From Verrucomicrobiota bacterium (lineage in GTDB: Bacteria > Verrucomicrobiota > Verrucomicrobiia > JADLBR01), in the NCBI GenBank assembly GCA_029560585.1, contig JAKQKQ010000064.1, positions 16,250 through 80,249 of the forward strand: a stretch of DNA of 64,000 bases, given 5' to 3'. How positions within the stretch are numbered: the stretch's first letter is position 1; each line of letters starts with the position of its first letter. The translations under genes and the position numbers were made by a program. Of the stretch, positions 51,231 through 60,405 are shown piece by piece. Under the pieces are notes generated by a model. It saw only the letters and a program-made list of their open reading frames with translations. It did not search any database and was not told the DNA's origin.

Positions 51231-51593
51231 ACCACCGTAACCGTCCACACACTCGCTTTCACAAATTCGTATGGAAACGTGGACGGGAACGTGATGCCGC
51301 CCGTCCCTATTACCGATGTCGCCCACGTCAAAATCGAGGCGATCGGCTCGCCGCTCAGCTTCTACGTGAACGACGGCCTGATCTATCAATTCAATGACCC
51401 GACTCCCCTCCAAGACGGCCGAATCGGCCTCGGCACGATCTGGAACTGGACCGATGGCTTCGAAAACGTCTCGGTCACGCTGGTCCCGGAGGCCAACGTC
51501 ACCTGGACGCTGATTGCCGCCGGATTCCTGATCCTCGCGGCGCACTGGATCCGATGCCGGCGCGTCCAACTGCGCGATATGACTGCGGATTGA
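51231..51593 (+). pseudogene. 3-prime fragment of a PEP-CTERM protein gene
   Basis: About 120 residues are readable, with no start codon of their own near the beginning. The fragment reads VKIEAIGSPLSFYVNDGLIY, DGRIGLGTIWNWTDGFENVSV, as in a concanavalin-like or DUF1080-type beta sandwich. It then has a PEP-CTERM-like tail: VPEANVTWTLIAAGFLILAA followed by HWIRCRRVQLRD. The N-terminal part with the signal peptide is missing; two repeats lie directly upstream. It is therefore probably a relic. An in-frame ATG at 51078 would begin inside the repeat and is not a convincing start. Confidence 0.5.
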
Positions 51594-51731
51594 CGAGCGT
51601 TGAACTCAGTCCGCCCGGCAGTCTCCCCGACAGGTTCCGCCGGAAGGTCCCCAGCCTTTCGGACCGGATCGGATGAGATCACAAGAGGGCATCACAAGTG
51701 CAGTGCCTCGTTTGGTCCTGACACATGCGTC

Positions 51732-51816
51732 GGGAGGGCCCGCGGCCTCGCGGGCCGGGTCGGCCCAGGAACCACGCATCTGGTGAGACGCGGACGCCGG
51801 GGTCGGCGTCCCTCCC
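51732..51816 (-). repeat. Two-hairpin intergenic repeat, copy 2 (inverted)
   Basis: It begins GGGAGGGCCCGCGGCCTCGC and ends GGACGCCGGGGTCGGCGTCC plus CTCCC. GGCCCGCG and CGCGGGCC can pair, as can GACGCC and GGCGTC, giving one hairpin near each end. It is the reverse-complement orientation of the copy at 43541-43626. No other feature is seen between 51594 and 51874. Confidence 0.75.
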
Positions 51817-51874
51817 CGCTTTCAAGCCGGATCAGATGGATGTTCAGACTCACCTGAAACACCGCACCAGGCCA

Positions 51875-52591
51875 TCAGTTCTTCTCACGCACCTTCCTCG
51901 CCTTCACCACGATATAGTGGCTGTGGCGAGGGTCGGCGCGGCCCATCCACCATGGCAAGGGATAGTACCCACTGCCCATCACCCGCTCCACTTTGAAACC
52001 AAAGCACTCGACGTACTCGATCAACCCCCGATACGAGAGAATCCGCATGTGCTGCATGCTTTTCCGCACGTCCTCGCGCCCACGCCACAGCGCAAAGGGG
52101 TTCCCGATGCCCGCCTTCGACGAGATGTTTGTCAGGCTGAACATCTGCCAGCCCATCACCAAGGCCCCAATGTTGTGCCAGCTCGACGCATTTTCCGTCG
52201 ACAGAATCATGTATCCTCCCGGTTTCAACACCCGGTTGTGCTCGGCCAGGAACCGATCTGTATCCACCAGGTGCTCGATCACCTGATTCGAGTGAACGCA
52301 GTCGAAGAATCCATCATCGAACGGAATCTTCTCATTCAAATCCGCAGCCCGCACATCGATCCCCTTCTCCCCCGCCTCCTGGATCCACCCCTCGACAATC
52401 TCGACGCCATACACGCCCTTCGTCCCGATCTTCCGAGCGCACTCCACCGTCCAATCGCCACGCGCACATCCGAGATCCACAAACCGCGATCCAAATCCGG
52501 CCTCCAAAAACGATAGAATATTCGCCTTGTTCCCGACCATGGCTCTCACCAGCACCCGATCCAGAAACGCCCGACAGTACCCCACCGCCAT
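51875..52591 (-). CDS. Class I SAM-dependent methyltransferase
   Basis: This 238-residue protein has a Rossmann methyltransferase core: SRFVDLGCARGDWTVECARK (motif I), VYGVEIVEGWIQEAGEKGID, IPFDDGFFDCVHSNQVIEHLVDTDRFLAE and LKPGGYMILSTENASSW. The Methyltransf_11 pattern is clear; the substrate is unknown. The C-terminal half with WWMGRADPRHSHYIVVKARK resembles methyltransferases in glycan or lipid clusters. It is on the same strand and 63 bases downstream of the radical SAM gene. Confidence 0.85.
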   Translation of the reverse strand: MAVGYCRAFLDRVLVRAMVGNKANILSFLEAGFGSRFVDLGCARGDWTVECARKIGTKGVYGVEIVEGWIQEAGEKGIDVRAADLNEKIPFDDGFFDCVHSNQVIEHLVDTDRFLAEHNRVLKPGGYMILSTENASSWHNIGALVMGWQMFSLTNISSKAGIGNPFALWRGREDVRKSMQHMRILSYRGLIEYVECFGFKVERVMGSGYYPLPWWMGRADPRHSHYIVVKARKVREKN

Positions 52592-52654
52592 ACAAGACCT
52601 CCCCAGAGTTCAAACCGAAAAGTCTGATCTGCCAGCGCTGAAACCCCCAATCAC

Positions 52655-54037
52655 TCAGCCACCCACACGTTCCCAAATGTAACGCAGCAACCCCAACGGC
52701 GAATTTCGGATGAAAAGCATCACCTTCCGTGCCTGAAACTTTCGCTCCTTCCGATGAAAACCTGCCATAATTCGCCCAAATTCTTCCTGCGGGATAGAAT
52801 CGTCCAACAGCAACGGATTCCTTTCGTCGATCTGAGTCAGTATCTCCCAGTCCATGTCTTCGCTGACTCTTCCCCGCTCCTTCGCAATCTCCCAAACCTT
52901 CGTCTTCGGATAGGGTGTCATCACAAAACCCAATATCCGCCAAGCTCCCTCACGGTAGGCATAATCGATGAATCGCAATGTATCGTGCATCTCCTCGAGC
53001 GATTCCCCGGGGGATCCGAATATTACACTCCCGTGAACCGCCAACCCATGCTTGACGCACGTCTTTATCGCTATCCGGTTTTGTTCCACTGAAACGTTCC
53101 CGCCTTTCAGAAGCCGCAGAACTCGGTTATTCCCGCTCTCAAAACCAAAGAACACCATCTTCACGTTGAGCGCCGCCAAGGCCTCACATAAAGCGTCGTT
53201 CACGAGATTGGCCCGCACAGAGCAAAAGATCTTCACCCGACCAGCAAGGTCTCTTTCATCCAACAGTCGGGCTATCTCTTTCAATCGGTTCAAATTTACG
53301 GCAAAGAGGTCGTCATAAACTTGGATATGGGTCACCCCATAGCTTTTGGCGAGTTGCTCGATCGTCGCAGCCACATATTCCGCCGAATGGAAACGAATAT
53401 TTCGCTCCCACATCTGGGTCGTAGAACAGAAGATGCAATCATACGGGCACCCCCGCGCGGTAAGGATGTGCATCTCCCGCACGCTGTCGGCCCACGCGAC
53501 CGTTGGCCTCCGATCAAAATAGGCTCGGTTGATCAAACTCCAGTCGGGCAAGAGGGTGTCATCCAATGATATCTGTTTTCTACGCTCAGTCTGGATCAGA
53601 CCATCCTGTCCGTGATAAACGATCCCCTTAACCGATGCGATCTTGTCCCCTGACAGGCTCCCATGCTGATTGAAAATCTCCAGCAACTCGAGAAAAGTCT
53701 CCTCGCCCTCACCAACCACGCCCACGTCAAAGCACTTGGCCAAGGAGGTCGGCAACGTCGAAATGTGCACGCCTCCGACAACGGTCGGGACATCGAAACG
53801 CTTTTTGATGGTTTCGGCGTAACGGGTGGCCCGCGTGTAGTCCGACGTCATCGCGGTGACACCGACTATGTCGAAGCCCGCGGCCCGATCTTCTATGTTC
53901 TCGAAATTCGGGTCCAGAATCGCCACGTGAATACCGGGCATCCTGTTCTTGATGTAGGTTGCTAGAATGACCAGGCCGATTGGGTAGGCCGGATCGCGCC
54001 AGTCATGGTTTACGCTGACAAGAGCTACCCGAATCAT
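52655..54037 (-). CDS. B12-binding-domain radical SAM protein (1)
   Basis: The 460-residue protein starts at ATG 54037 (MIRVALVSVNHDWRDPAYPIG). The N-terminal cobalamin-binding-like domain (residues about 1-150; VGVTAMTSDYTRATRYAETI, VVGGVHISTLP, VGEGEETFLELLE) precedes a radical SAM domain with the CxxxCxxC cluster motif ARGCPYDCIFCSTTQMWER. FFGFESGNNRVLRLLKGGNV and GSVIFGSPGESLEEMHDTLRF follow. The family includes methylases and oxidoreductases of lipids and antibiotics; the substrate is unknown. It is divergent from a second, related radical SAM gene. Confidence 0.88.
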   Translation of the reverse strand: MIRVALVSVNHDWRDPAYPIGLVILATYIKNRMPGIHVAILDPNFENIEDRAAGFDIVGVTAMTSDYTRATRYAETIKKRFDVPTVVGGVHISTLPTSLAKCFDVGVVGEGEETFLELLEIFNQHGSLSGDKIASVKGIVYHGQDGLIQTERRKQISLDDTLLPDWSLINRAYFDRRPTVAWADSVREMHILTARGCPYDCIFCSTTQMWERNIRFHSAEYVAATIEQLAKSYGVTHIQVYDDLFAVNLNRLKEIARLLDERDLAGRVKIFCSVRANLVNDALCEALAALNVKMVFFGFESGNNRVLRLLKGGNVSVEQNRIAIKTCVKHGLAVHGSVIFGSPGESLEEMHDTLRFIDYAYREGAWRILGFVMTPYPKTKVWEIAKERGRVSEDMDWEILTQIDERNPLLLDDSIPQEEFGRIMAGFHRKERKFQARKVMLFIRNSPLGLLRYIWERVGG

Positions 54038-54415
54038 GCAATTTCCATCCATCGGTCATATGCGTTCACGTTCGCCAACCGGTGTTGCTGTTCCATGTGG
54101 TGTGCCCGCAAATCAGCAAACGGACAGGGCACGTCGCCGGGTCCGATCAAACACAGTGGCGCGTTCGCTCGATGCGCGCGTCACCATGTTAACACCCTGT
54201 AAAGGCTGCCCGATTTGGCATACCATTAGCCCATTCTGCCGACGGAAGCAACCACCGCTTTGCATCGTGGGCTCCGAAGGGATCGCATGAGCCGCTTGAT
54301 TCGAAGGCCGGGGTTTTGACGGAAGTCCCAAAAGTTGATCTTCGGCCAAATCAATGGTAAAAGGGGCCGAACTGATAGTTGTCTCGGGGTACAAATCCCG
54401 AGACTGAAAACCGCG
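54038..54415. other. Divergent promoter region between two radical SAM genes
   Basis: The 378-base region has no credible gene. A sigma-54-like element TTGGCATACCATTAGC (54215-54230) has GG and GC spaced by 10 bases, as in -24/-12 promoters, but the flanks match only partly. A hairpin GTCTCGGG/CCCGAGAC (54381-54388, 54397-54404) with loop GTACAAAT sits 11 bases before the start at 54416 and could influence translation. Confidence 0.4.
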
Positions 54416-55849
54416 ATGAGAATCTCCTTCATTCGCCCGACCTACGGTTCGCGCTTCCAGGTGAATCCGCCGCTCTCGCTCGGCTACCTGTCCTCGTCGC
54501 TGAAACAGGCCGGGTACGCCGACGTCGCGCTGGTCGATGGGTCCCTCGACATGCTGAGCCCCGCCCAGGCCGTCGATGCCGTGATCGATGGCGCACCACC
54601 GGGGCTCGTAGGCCTGCAGGTGTATACCGGCTCCCACGCATGGGCCAAGCAGTTCATCGGGCTCCTGAAGGCCAAGAACCCCGCCATCCCCACCGTCGTG
54701 GGCGGCCCCCACGTAACCGCCCTGAAGGGCCTCGCCTTGGATTATCTGGGAGCCGACTACGGCGTCATGGGCGAGGCTGAACACTCCATCGTCCAACTGG
54801 TCCAACTCATCGAGGGAAAAATCGGCGATCCCGCCAATGTCGAGGGCCTGATCTACGGCAAGCCGGGCGACTGGAAGCACGCGACACAGATGTTCGGCTT
54901 TTTCCACGACGTTAACAACATCCCCTTCCCCGACTGGGATCTCCTGCGGCCCGAACGCTATTTCCCCTACCTCGAGGGGGCCTCGATGCCGCTCCGCGGC
55001 AAACACCCCTCCACCATCCTCACCAGCCGCGGCTGCCCTTACAAATGCACCTTCTGCTCCTCGGGCCTGACCAACAAGCGCATCATGCGCTACAGGACGC
55101 CGCGGAATATCGTGGATGAGATCAAACACCTCAGGGACAAATACGGCGTCAATGAGATCTTCTTCGTAGACGACAACCTCACCATGAGCCTGCCCCGCGC
55201 AGAGCAGATATTCGACCTCCTCATCGAGGAAAAGGTCGGTGTCGCATGGCGAGCCCCCAACGGGATCCGGATCGACCGGCTGACGGACCCGATGATGGAG
55301 AAGATGGCGCGCTCCGGGGGCTACTACCTCGGCGTGGGCGTCGAGACCGGCAACCCCGACGTCATGCGGCGGATCAAGAAACACCTCGATCTCAACGTCG
55401 TCAAAGATCGGGTACGCAAGCTGCGCAAGCGACGGATCGCGGTAAGCGGCTTCTTCATGTGCGGCCTCATCGACGAGACCGAGGAGGAAATGGAAGACAC
55501 CCTCCGGTTCGCCCTGTCCATCCCCTTCGACCGCGCCCAGATGAGCAACTACATCCCCTATCCCGGCAGCGAGGACTTCGACACAATCTTTCACTCCGAT
55601 GACCCCGCCGAATTCGAAAAACGGGTCATGGATTTTCAGCAGAACGAAACCATCCCGCCTTTCCCCTCCGTCCCGCTCGAAAAAAGCATCGCGTTCCAGA
55701 AACGCTTCATCAAGCGCTTCTATCTCCGGCCCCGCATCTTCTGGTCCATGCTCGTCCACTTCCGACTCAGCCAGCTCAAGGCCATCCTCCAGCACCCCTG
55801 GATTCGCCGATGGTTCGATCGGAAACAGACGTGGTACGATAACGTATAA
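54416..55849 (+). CDS. B12-binding-domain radical SAM protein (2)
   Basis: The 477-residue protein starts at ATG 54416 (MRISFIRPTYGSRFQVNPPLSLGYL). The B12-binding-like domain contains VGLQVYTGSHAWAKQFIG, VVGGPHVTALKGLALDYLGADYGVMGEAEHS. The radical SAM domain has SRGCPYKCTFCSSGLTNKRI, EIFFVDDNLTMSLPRAEQ, RAPNGIRIDRL, LGVGVETGNPDVMRRIKKH and GFFMCGLIDETEEEMEDTLRF. This is the BchE/methylase-type class. Along with the divergent paralogue it may modify a glycan lipid or hopanoid-like substrate, unproven. Import and remodelling of cobamides by the operon at 6-15 kb would supply the cofactor. Confidence 0.88.
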   Translation: MRISFIRPTYGSRFQVNPPLSLGYLSSSLKQAGYADVALVDGSLDMLSPAQAVDAVIDGAPPGLVGLQVYTGSHAWAKQFIGLLKAKNPAIPTVVGGPHVTALKGLALDYLGADYGVMGEAEHSIVQLVQLIEGKIGDPANVEGLIYGKPGDWKHATQMFGFFHDVNNIPFPDWDLLRPERYFPYLEGASMPLRGKHPSTILTSRGCPYKCTFCSSGLTNKRIMRYRTPRNIVDEIKHLRDKYGVNEIFFVDDNLTMSLPRAEQIFDLLIEEKVGVAWRAPNGIRIDRLTDPMMEKMARSGGYYLGVGVETGNPDVMRRIKKHLDLNVVKDRVRKLRKRRIAVSGFFMCGLIDETEEEMEDTLRFALSIPFDRAQMSNYIPYPGSEDFDTIFHSDDPAEFEKRVMDFQQNETIPPFPSVPLEKSIAFQKRFIKRFYLRPRIFWSMLVHFRLSQLKAILQHPWIRRWFDRKQTWYDNV

Positions 55850-56178
55850 GAACCACCTCCACCTCCGAACTAAACGCCACCGCGCGACAGTTCGCCCTCC
55901 ATTCCCTCCTCACTCTATAAGCACACCCGTCGAGGCCCTGCTGTTTGCACTTGCGGAATCTCTGGGACAGCGCATGCGCAGCTCGGACGCGCCAGAGCGC
56001 CTCGAAATCCCAATGCCGTTGCTTTTGAATGGCTCACAATCCCATCGTCGTCAACCCCGTCAGGCCGTGGAAACGCGGCTGCAATAATTAGGTGCGGTAA
56101 TATATTATAATTTCTGCCTAATCTCGTAACACTTGCTTTATCTTGTATTATGACGCCGAACACCGATAGTCTCAAGTC
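55850..56178 (+). promoter_or_regulatory. Intergenic region with promoter for the PEP-CTERM gene
   Basis: No gene is seen in these 329 bases. The last 100 bases are AT-rich against the high-GC background. A perfect TATAAT lies at 56106-56111, about 70 bases before the ATG, with no strong -35. It is probably the promoter of the next gene. Confidence 0.35.
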
Positions 56179-56910
56179 ATGGGAAAGAAACTCGTATCGC
56201 TTAACGTCCACAAAGCCTCTATCGCACTTTTCACTGCCGCAATTACCCTGTTCTCGGGTTTTCCCGAGGCGGCCCATTGCGACACCGTCTTTGTCAACTT
56301 TGATGACGTGTCATCAACCAACACCTCCGGCGAACCGGTTGCCGGCAGCACATTTGCGGCACACGGGATCGCTCTAGCCTCTTGCATATGCCCCAATTCG
56401 CTATCTCTCGGGAGCACCATAACACTGTCCGGTATTGACCAGCGGATCTTGCTCATCAGCAATGCCAACTCTGTGTCTTCACCGAACCTAATAGGCGCGA
56501 TGCAAGGCGCGAATGGCGAGACATCCACAAATGACATCCTTTTCTCATTCGCCGGACCCGTCTCTTCAATTCAAGTAGCGACGGACGACTCATCGGAAAC
56601 GGGGCAAATTGTGCGTTTACTTGCTCTGGACCCAACCGAGAATCCATGGGAATTCGAAGTAGTGGGACTCGCGGAGGGCCTTGATAACGCCACTACAAGC
56701 CCAGCAAATCTATTGACGATTAACCTCGGAACCAACGCCTTTTCATTCGCATTGTTTCAGGTCACAACGGAATACGAGGGAATCGACAACCTCACTTATG
56801 TCCCAACACCAGAGCCAAAACAGTGTCTTTCTGTAATATTACCTACCGCAATGTTCGCCGTTTCACTTCGGAAGCGTCTACAGCGTCGTCGCATGCCACC
56901 GATGTATTAG
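56179..56910 (+). CDS. PEP-CTERM sorting-domain protein
   Basis: This 243-residue protein has a signal peptide (residues about 12-34, ASIALFTAAITLFSGFPEAAH), a beta-rich middle beginning VFVNFDDVSSTNTSGEPVAG and a PEP-CTERM tail: TYVPTPEP, a hydrophobic stretch and an Arg cluster (LRKRLQRRR). Such tails are recognised by exosortase and the protein ends up in the exopolysaccharide-rich envelope. The gene is clearly less GC-rich than its neighbours, which suggests transfer or relaxed selection. No exosortase gene is visible here. Confidence 0.8.
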   Translation: MGKKLVSLNVHKASIALFTAAITLFSGFPEAAHCDTVFVNFDDVSSTNTSGEPVAGSTFAAHGIALASCICPNSLSLGSTITLSGIDQRILLISNANSVSSPNLIGAMQGANGETSTNDILFSFAGPVSSIQVATDDSSETGQIVRLLALDPTENPWEFEVVGLAEGLDNATTSPANLLTINLGTNAFSFALFQVTTEYEGIDNLTYVPTPEPKQCLSVILPTAMFAVSLRKRLQRRRMPPMY

Positions 56911-56939
56911 ATAAGTGCCACGGCAGATCAGTCCGATAC

Positions 56940-58841
56940 TTAACCAACGGTACCCCGTGACTCTGCCCACCCTCGCCGCCATCTGGCGAGCGCATAGAGC
57001 GCCCAGAGGCGCGCCGCGTTATTCGACCCGCCCCGTTTATGGGCCGTCAGGAGATCGGCGCATGCACTTGGATCGACCAGATCCCCCAGACCTTTGGTCG
57101 CGTCGCCAGTCTCCTCCGCGAACCTGTCGCCAAGTTCCCCCCTGAACCATGATGCCAGGGGCAATCCGAAACCCCACTTCTTCCGATAGACAAAACCTTT
57201 CGGGTAATACCGGCACGCCAATTCCTTGAGCACGACCTTGGTTTCAAGGCCTCTGATCTTCGCGCTGGAGGGCATTTGTGCCGCGAGTTCGACGAGCGCC
57301 GTATCGAGGAACGGTTCCCTGACCTCGAGGGAGGCCATCATGCTGGCGCGGTCCGCCTTGACGTTGAAGATGTCGTGCATGATCAGCACGAAATCCAGAT
57401 ACATCGCCTTGGAGACGGGGTCATCGGGTCCCTCGTATTCCGCGGCGCGGCGCAAGACCGGCTCAAAGGCCGCCTCGTCCAAGGGGCGGCCCGTAAGCCG
57501 CTCGACGGAGTCGGGACTGAAGGGGCTAACCCAAAGTTGGTTCCGGATCTCGAGGGGCTGGTGCAGCGACCCGAGGAAGCCCAGCATCTTGTCGCGGTTG
57601 AGGAAAACCGCCCCGCGGCTCGCCGGCATCCGTTTCAGCAATGTCTCCAACATCTGGCGAAAGACCCGGGGCAGTTTTCCGGCCATCGCCGCCCATCGGT
57701 GGGCCGCGTACTTCGGATAGCCCCCGAACAGTTCGTCGCCCCCGTCGCCCGCCAGCGCGACCTTCACGTGCTGCCGCGCGAGAGATGATACGATGAAGAA
57801 TGGCACGACCGCGGAATCGGCGATCGGCTCATCGAGGCGGTCCAACACGCCATCGATCTCCGACTGGATCTGGGACAGCTCCAGCCGGAATTCCGTGTGT
57901 TCGGTGCCCATCCGTTCCGCGGCTTCGCGGGACCATCGGGATTCGTCGTGATCCGGATCGTCCATCGCGATGCTGAATGTCCTGACGCGGCCCGGGGGCA
58001 TCAGTTGGCACATCTGTGCGACCACGAGGCTCGAATCCACGCCCCCGCTCAGGAATACGCCGAGTGGCACGTCGGCCTCCAACCTCCGGTGCACCGCGTC
58101 CCGCAGCGTCCCATCCACCGCATCCACCCACTCGCCCGGTGATCGTCGCTCCGGCTCGCGCGCGAGAGCGTGCCGCCAGTACCGCCTTGGCGGGCCAACG
58201 CCCGATTCGTCCACCACAAGGTAGTGGGCCTCGAGGAGTTTTGAGACGCCGTCGAAAACGGATCGGGGGCTGAGCACGCTGCCGAAAAGCAGGTATTGCT
58301 GGAGCGCGACCGGATCGATGTCGCGTCCGACCGCAGGGTGCGCCAGAAGGGCTTTCAGCTCCGATCCGAACACGAAGTGCCCCGGCGCCTCGGCATAGTA
58401 CAGTGGCTTTTTGCCCGCCCGGTCCCTCGCGAGCACGAGCCGCCGCTGGCCCGCGTCGTGCAGCGCAAACGCGAACATCCCGTCCAACCGGTTCAGGCAT
58501 TCGAGGCCCCACTCCTCGTACGCATGGACGATGACCTCGGTGTCGGATCGCGTCCGGAAGGTGTGGCCGCGGCTTTCCAGATCCTCCCGCAGTTCCTTGA
58601 AATTGTAGATCGCCCCATTGAAGACGACGCGCACGCGGCCGTCCTCGTTGGCCATGGGCTGGTGGCCCCCCTCCAGATCGATGATGCTGAGGCGGCGCAT
58701 CGCCAGCGCCACGCTGCCATCCCTGAAGTACCCCTCATCATCCGGACCCCGGTGGATCAGGGTGGCGTTCATCGCCCGCAGGATGCCATCGGGATCGCCC
58801 AGCGCCCCGCGCCCATCGATGAATCCGCAGATGCCGCACAT
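56940..58841 (-). CDS. Asparagine synthase (glutamine-hydrolysing), AsnB-like
   Basis: This 633-residue protein has the N-terminal class II amidotransferase domain (MCGICGFIDGRG with catalytic Cys2, HRGPDDEGYF, RLSIIDLEGGHQPMANED, VFNGAIYNF) and the C-terminal synthetase domain (GVFLSGGVDSSLVVAQM P-loop, LAGDGGDELFGGYPKY, REPFLDTALVELA). It may make asparagine, but the glycosyltransferase and acyltransferase neighbours suggest amidation of a surface glycan. Exosortase-linked loci often carry an AsnB-like amidotransferase (from memory). The next gene is 15 bases upstream on the same strand. Confidence 0.9.
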   Translation of the reverse strand: MCGICGFIDGRGALGDPDGILRAMNATLIHRGPDDEGYFRDGSVALAMRRLSIIDLEGGHQPMANEDGRVRVVFNGAIYNFKELREDLESRGHTFRTRSDTEVIVHAYEEWGLECLNRLDGMFAFALHDAGQRRLVLARDRAGKKPLYYAEAPGHFVFGSELKALLAHPAVGRDIDPVALQQYLLFGSVLSPRSVFDGVSKLLEAHYLVVDESGVGPPRRYWRHALAREPERRSPGEWVDAVDGTLRDAVHRRLEADVPLGVFLSGGVDSSLVVAQMCQLMPPGRVRTFSIAMDDPDHDESRWSREAAERMGTEHTEFRLELSQIQSEIDGVLDRLDEPIADSAVVPFFIVSSLARQHVKVALAGDGGDELFGGYPKYAAHRWAAMAGKLPRVFRQMLETLLKRMPASRGAVFLNRDKMLGFLGSLHQPLEIRNQLWVSPFSPDSVERLTGRPLDEAAFEPVLRRAAEYEGPDDPVSKAMYLDFVLIMHDIFNVKADRASMMASLEVREPFLDTALVELAAQMPSSAKIRGLETKVVLKELACRYYPKGFVYRKKWGFGLPLASWFRGELGDRFAEETGDATKGLGDLVDPSACADLLTAHKRGGSNNAARLWALYALARWRRGWAESRGTVG

Positions 58842-58856
58842 ATCAATACCGCCGCC

Positions 58857-59852
58857 TCAGCCCCGCCACCGCGCCAGCCCGTTCACCAGCGGACCCCCGA
58901 ACATGTACACCATCCCATCCCACCATCCCCGCCAATACAGCGACACAAGATCGAACCTCAGGAATCGAAGCATCAGCACCGAATACGCCAGCGGCCAGAA
59001 CCACGAGAAAAACAGCGTGTAGAAGACCCGCTGGTACCAGCGCCCATACCGCCTCACCAGCACCGTCCTGTTACGCATCAGGCAGTACGCCTTCTGCCGG
59101 AACTCCCCCCCCAGGGCCCGGGGCGTGAGATTCGACACCCGCAACACATCGTGGAGCGTGACGGCCGCCTTCACGATCCCGCTCCGGAACCCTTTCGCCC
59201 GAGCCGCAAAACTGAAATCCGGTTCCGTGTACGTCTGCAGCAGGGACTCGTCGAAATAGCCGCACTCCTCAAACACCCGGCGCCTCACCATGAATACATT
59301 CGGGACCCCCTCCGTGTCGCAGATCGCACGTCCCTGGGTGTCGATGTGGCCGCGCGTGCGCCCCGTCCAGAGATTCATCGTTTGGTGGTCCAGATATGTC
59401 TCGCCCGTCTTCAGTTCCAACATCGCGGGACCGAAAATGCCGTAGGCAGGATGCGCGTTCGCGGCCTCGACCAGTATCCGGATCATCGCCGGATGGATGA
59501 CATTGTCGTCATCGATGAATAGCACCAGCTCCCCTCGCGCACGCCGGGCCCCCACGTTCCGCGCCCGCACCATCATCACCGACTCCACAAGATGGATCAC
59601 CTCTCCCACCGCAACGCCCAGGTCCTTGGCCTCAAGCGAGCGCGTCGCATCGGTCGAGGCGTCGTCCACCACGATCAATTCCCAGTCCGAAAAATCCGAC
59701 GCCTTGACCGACTCGATGCACCGCATCAGTCGATCCTTGCGGTCACGCGTCGTGATCACCACGGAGAGCCTGACGGTCTGCTCGGTCCGTGCACCGGGCA
59801 CTTCCCCCCGCGAGACACTGCCGCTCCGTGGTCGCTCGTCAGTCAAGCCCAT
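58857..59852 (-). CDS. Family 2 glycosyltransferase
   Basis: The 331-residue protein starts at ATG 59852, overlapping the acyltransferase stop by 14 bases. The GT-A domain shows [56 protein letters not shown] with the DxD motif, and [20 protein letters not shown]. The C-terminal part has two hydrophobic stretches ([23 protein letters not shown]) likely to associate with the membrane. The nucleotide sugar and acceptor are unknown. It is the middle gene of acyltransferase-GT2-asnB. Confidence 0.88.
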   Translation of the reverse strand: MGLTDERPRSGSVSRGEVPGARTEQTVRLSVVITTRDRKDRLMRCIESVKASDFSDWELIVVDDASTDATRSLEAKDLGVAVGEVIHLVESVMMVRARNVGARRARGELVLFIDDDNVIHPAMIRILVEAANAHPAYGIFGPAMLELKTGETYLDHQTMNLWTGRTRGHIDTQGRAICDTEGVPNVFMVRRRVFEECGYFDESLLQTYTEPDFSFAARAKGFRSGIVKAAVTLHDVLRVSNLTPRALGGEFRQKAYCLMRNRTVLVRRYGRWYQRVFYTLFFSWFWPLAYSVLMLRFLRFDLVSLYWRGWWDGMVYMFGGPLVNGLARWRG

Positions 59853-60405
59853 CACTCGATCCTTCACCCGGTCTCCCTGCGGCCCCCACCTTGGGTCCAG
59901 CCGGCTCTTTCCGAAACCGAACCACCTTGGCCGGCACGCCAGCCACGATTGCGTAGGGCGGCACGGACTTGGTCACCACGGCGGCGGCCGCAAGCACCGA
60001 TCCGGTCCCGACAGTCACACCCGGAAGAATGACAACATTCGCTCCAATCCAAACGTTGTCCTCGATCTTGATCGGCAGATGGATGTCGCCCTGCCCTCGA
60101 ATCAGCACGTCGGTACGATCGAATCTGTGCGTAGTCGTCAGGATGGTCACGTTCTGGCCGATCATCACGTAATCGCCGATGTCCAATCCCCCATTTCCAT
60201 CCAGCGTGCAGCGGTAGTTGATGTTCACAAAGTCACCGATGCTGATGCCATGCGGTCCGCGGACCACGAAATCCCGCATGATCGTGGATCCCTTCCCCAG
60301 TTTCTTGAAGAAGAGCCCCCAAAACAGCGCCCGCAATCGGGCTACCCCAAAGGCGGCGTTGTTGTAAACCCACCGCAGTATCGAATACAATTTGCTCACT
60401 TCCAC
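59839..60405 (-). CDS. Hexapeptide-repeat acyltransferase (maltose O-acetyltransferase-like)
   Basis: This 188-residue left-handed beta-helix protein is read from a GTG. An N-terminal hydrophobic helix precedes [39 protein letters not shown] with the catalytic-type histidine, [47 protein letters not shown]. It probably O-acylates a sugar in the same pathway as the downstream glycosyltransferase. The charged tail ([19 protein letters not shown]) is extra. Confidence 0.88.
   Translation of the reverse strand: MEVSKLYSILRWVYNNAAFGVARLRALFWGLFFKKLGKGSTIMRDFVVRGPHGISIGDFVNINYRCTLDGNGGLDIGDYVMIGQNVTILTTTHRFDRTDVLIRGQGDIHLPIKIEDNVWIGANVVILPGVTVGTGSVLAAAAVVTKSVPPYAIVAGVPAKVVRFRKEPAGPKVGAAGRPGEGSSDGLD

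Noticed and set aside
54381..54404. GTCTCGGG/CCCGAGAC hairpin as a terminator
   Set aside because: No T-tract follows and it lies just before a start codon, with no gene upstream on that strand.
54113..55795. Open frame of 560 codons antisense to radical SAM protein 2
   Set aside because: The plus strand has the CxxxCxxC radical SAM motif and consistent domains. The antisense frame only mirrors its codon bias.
58296..59522. Open frame of 408 codons antisense to asnB and the glycosyltransferase
   Set aside because: Composition is His/Pro/Arg-rich and crosses two real genes on the other strand.
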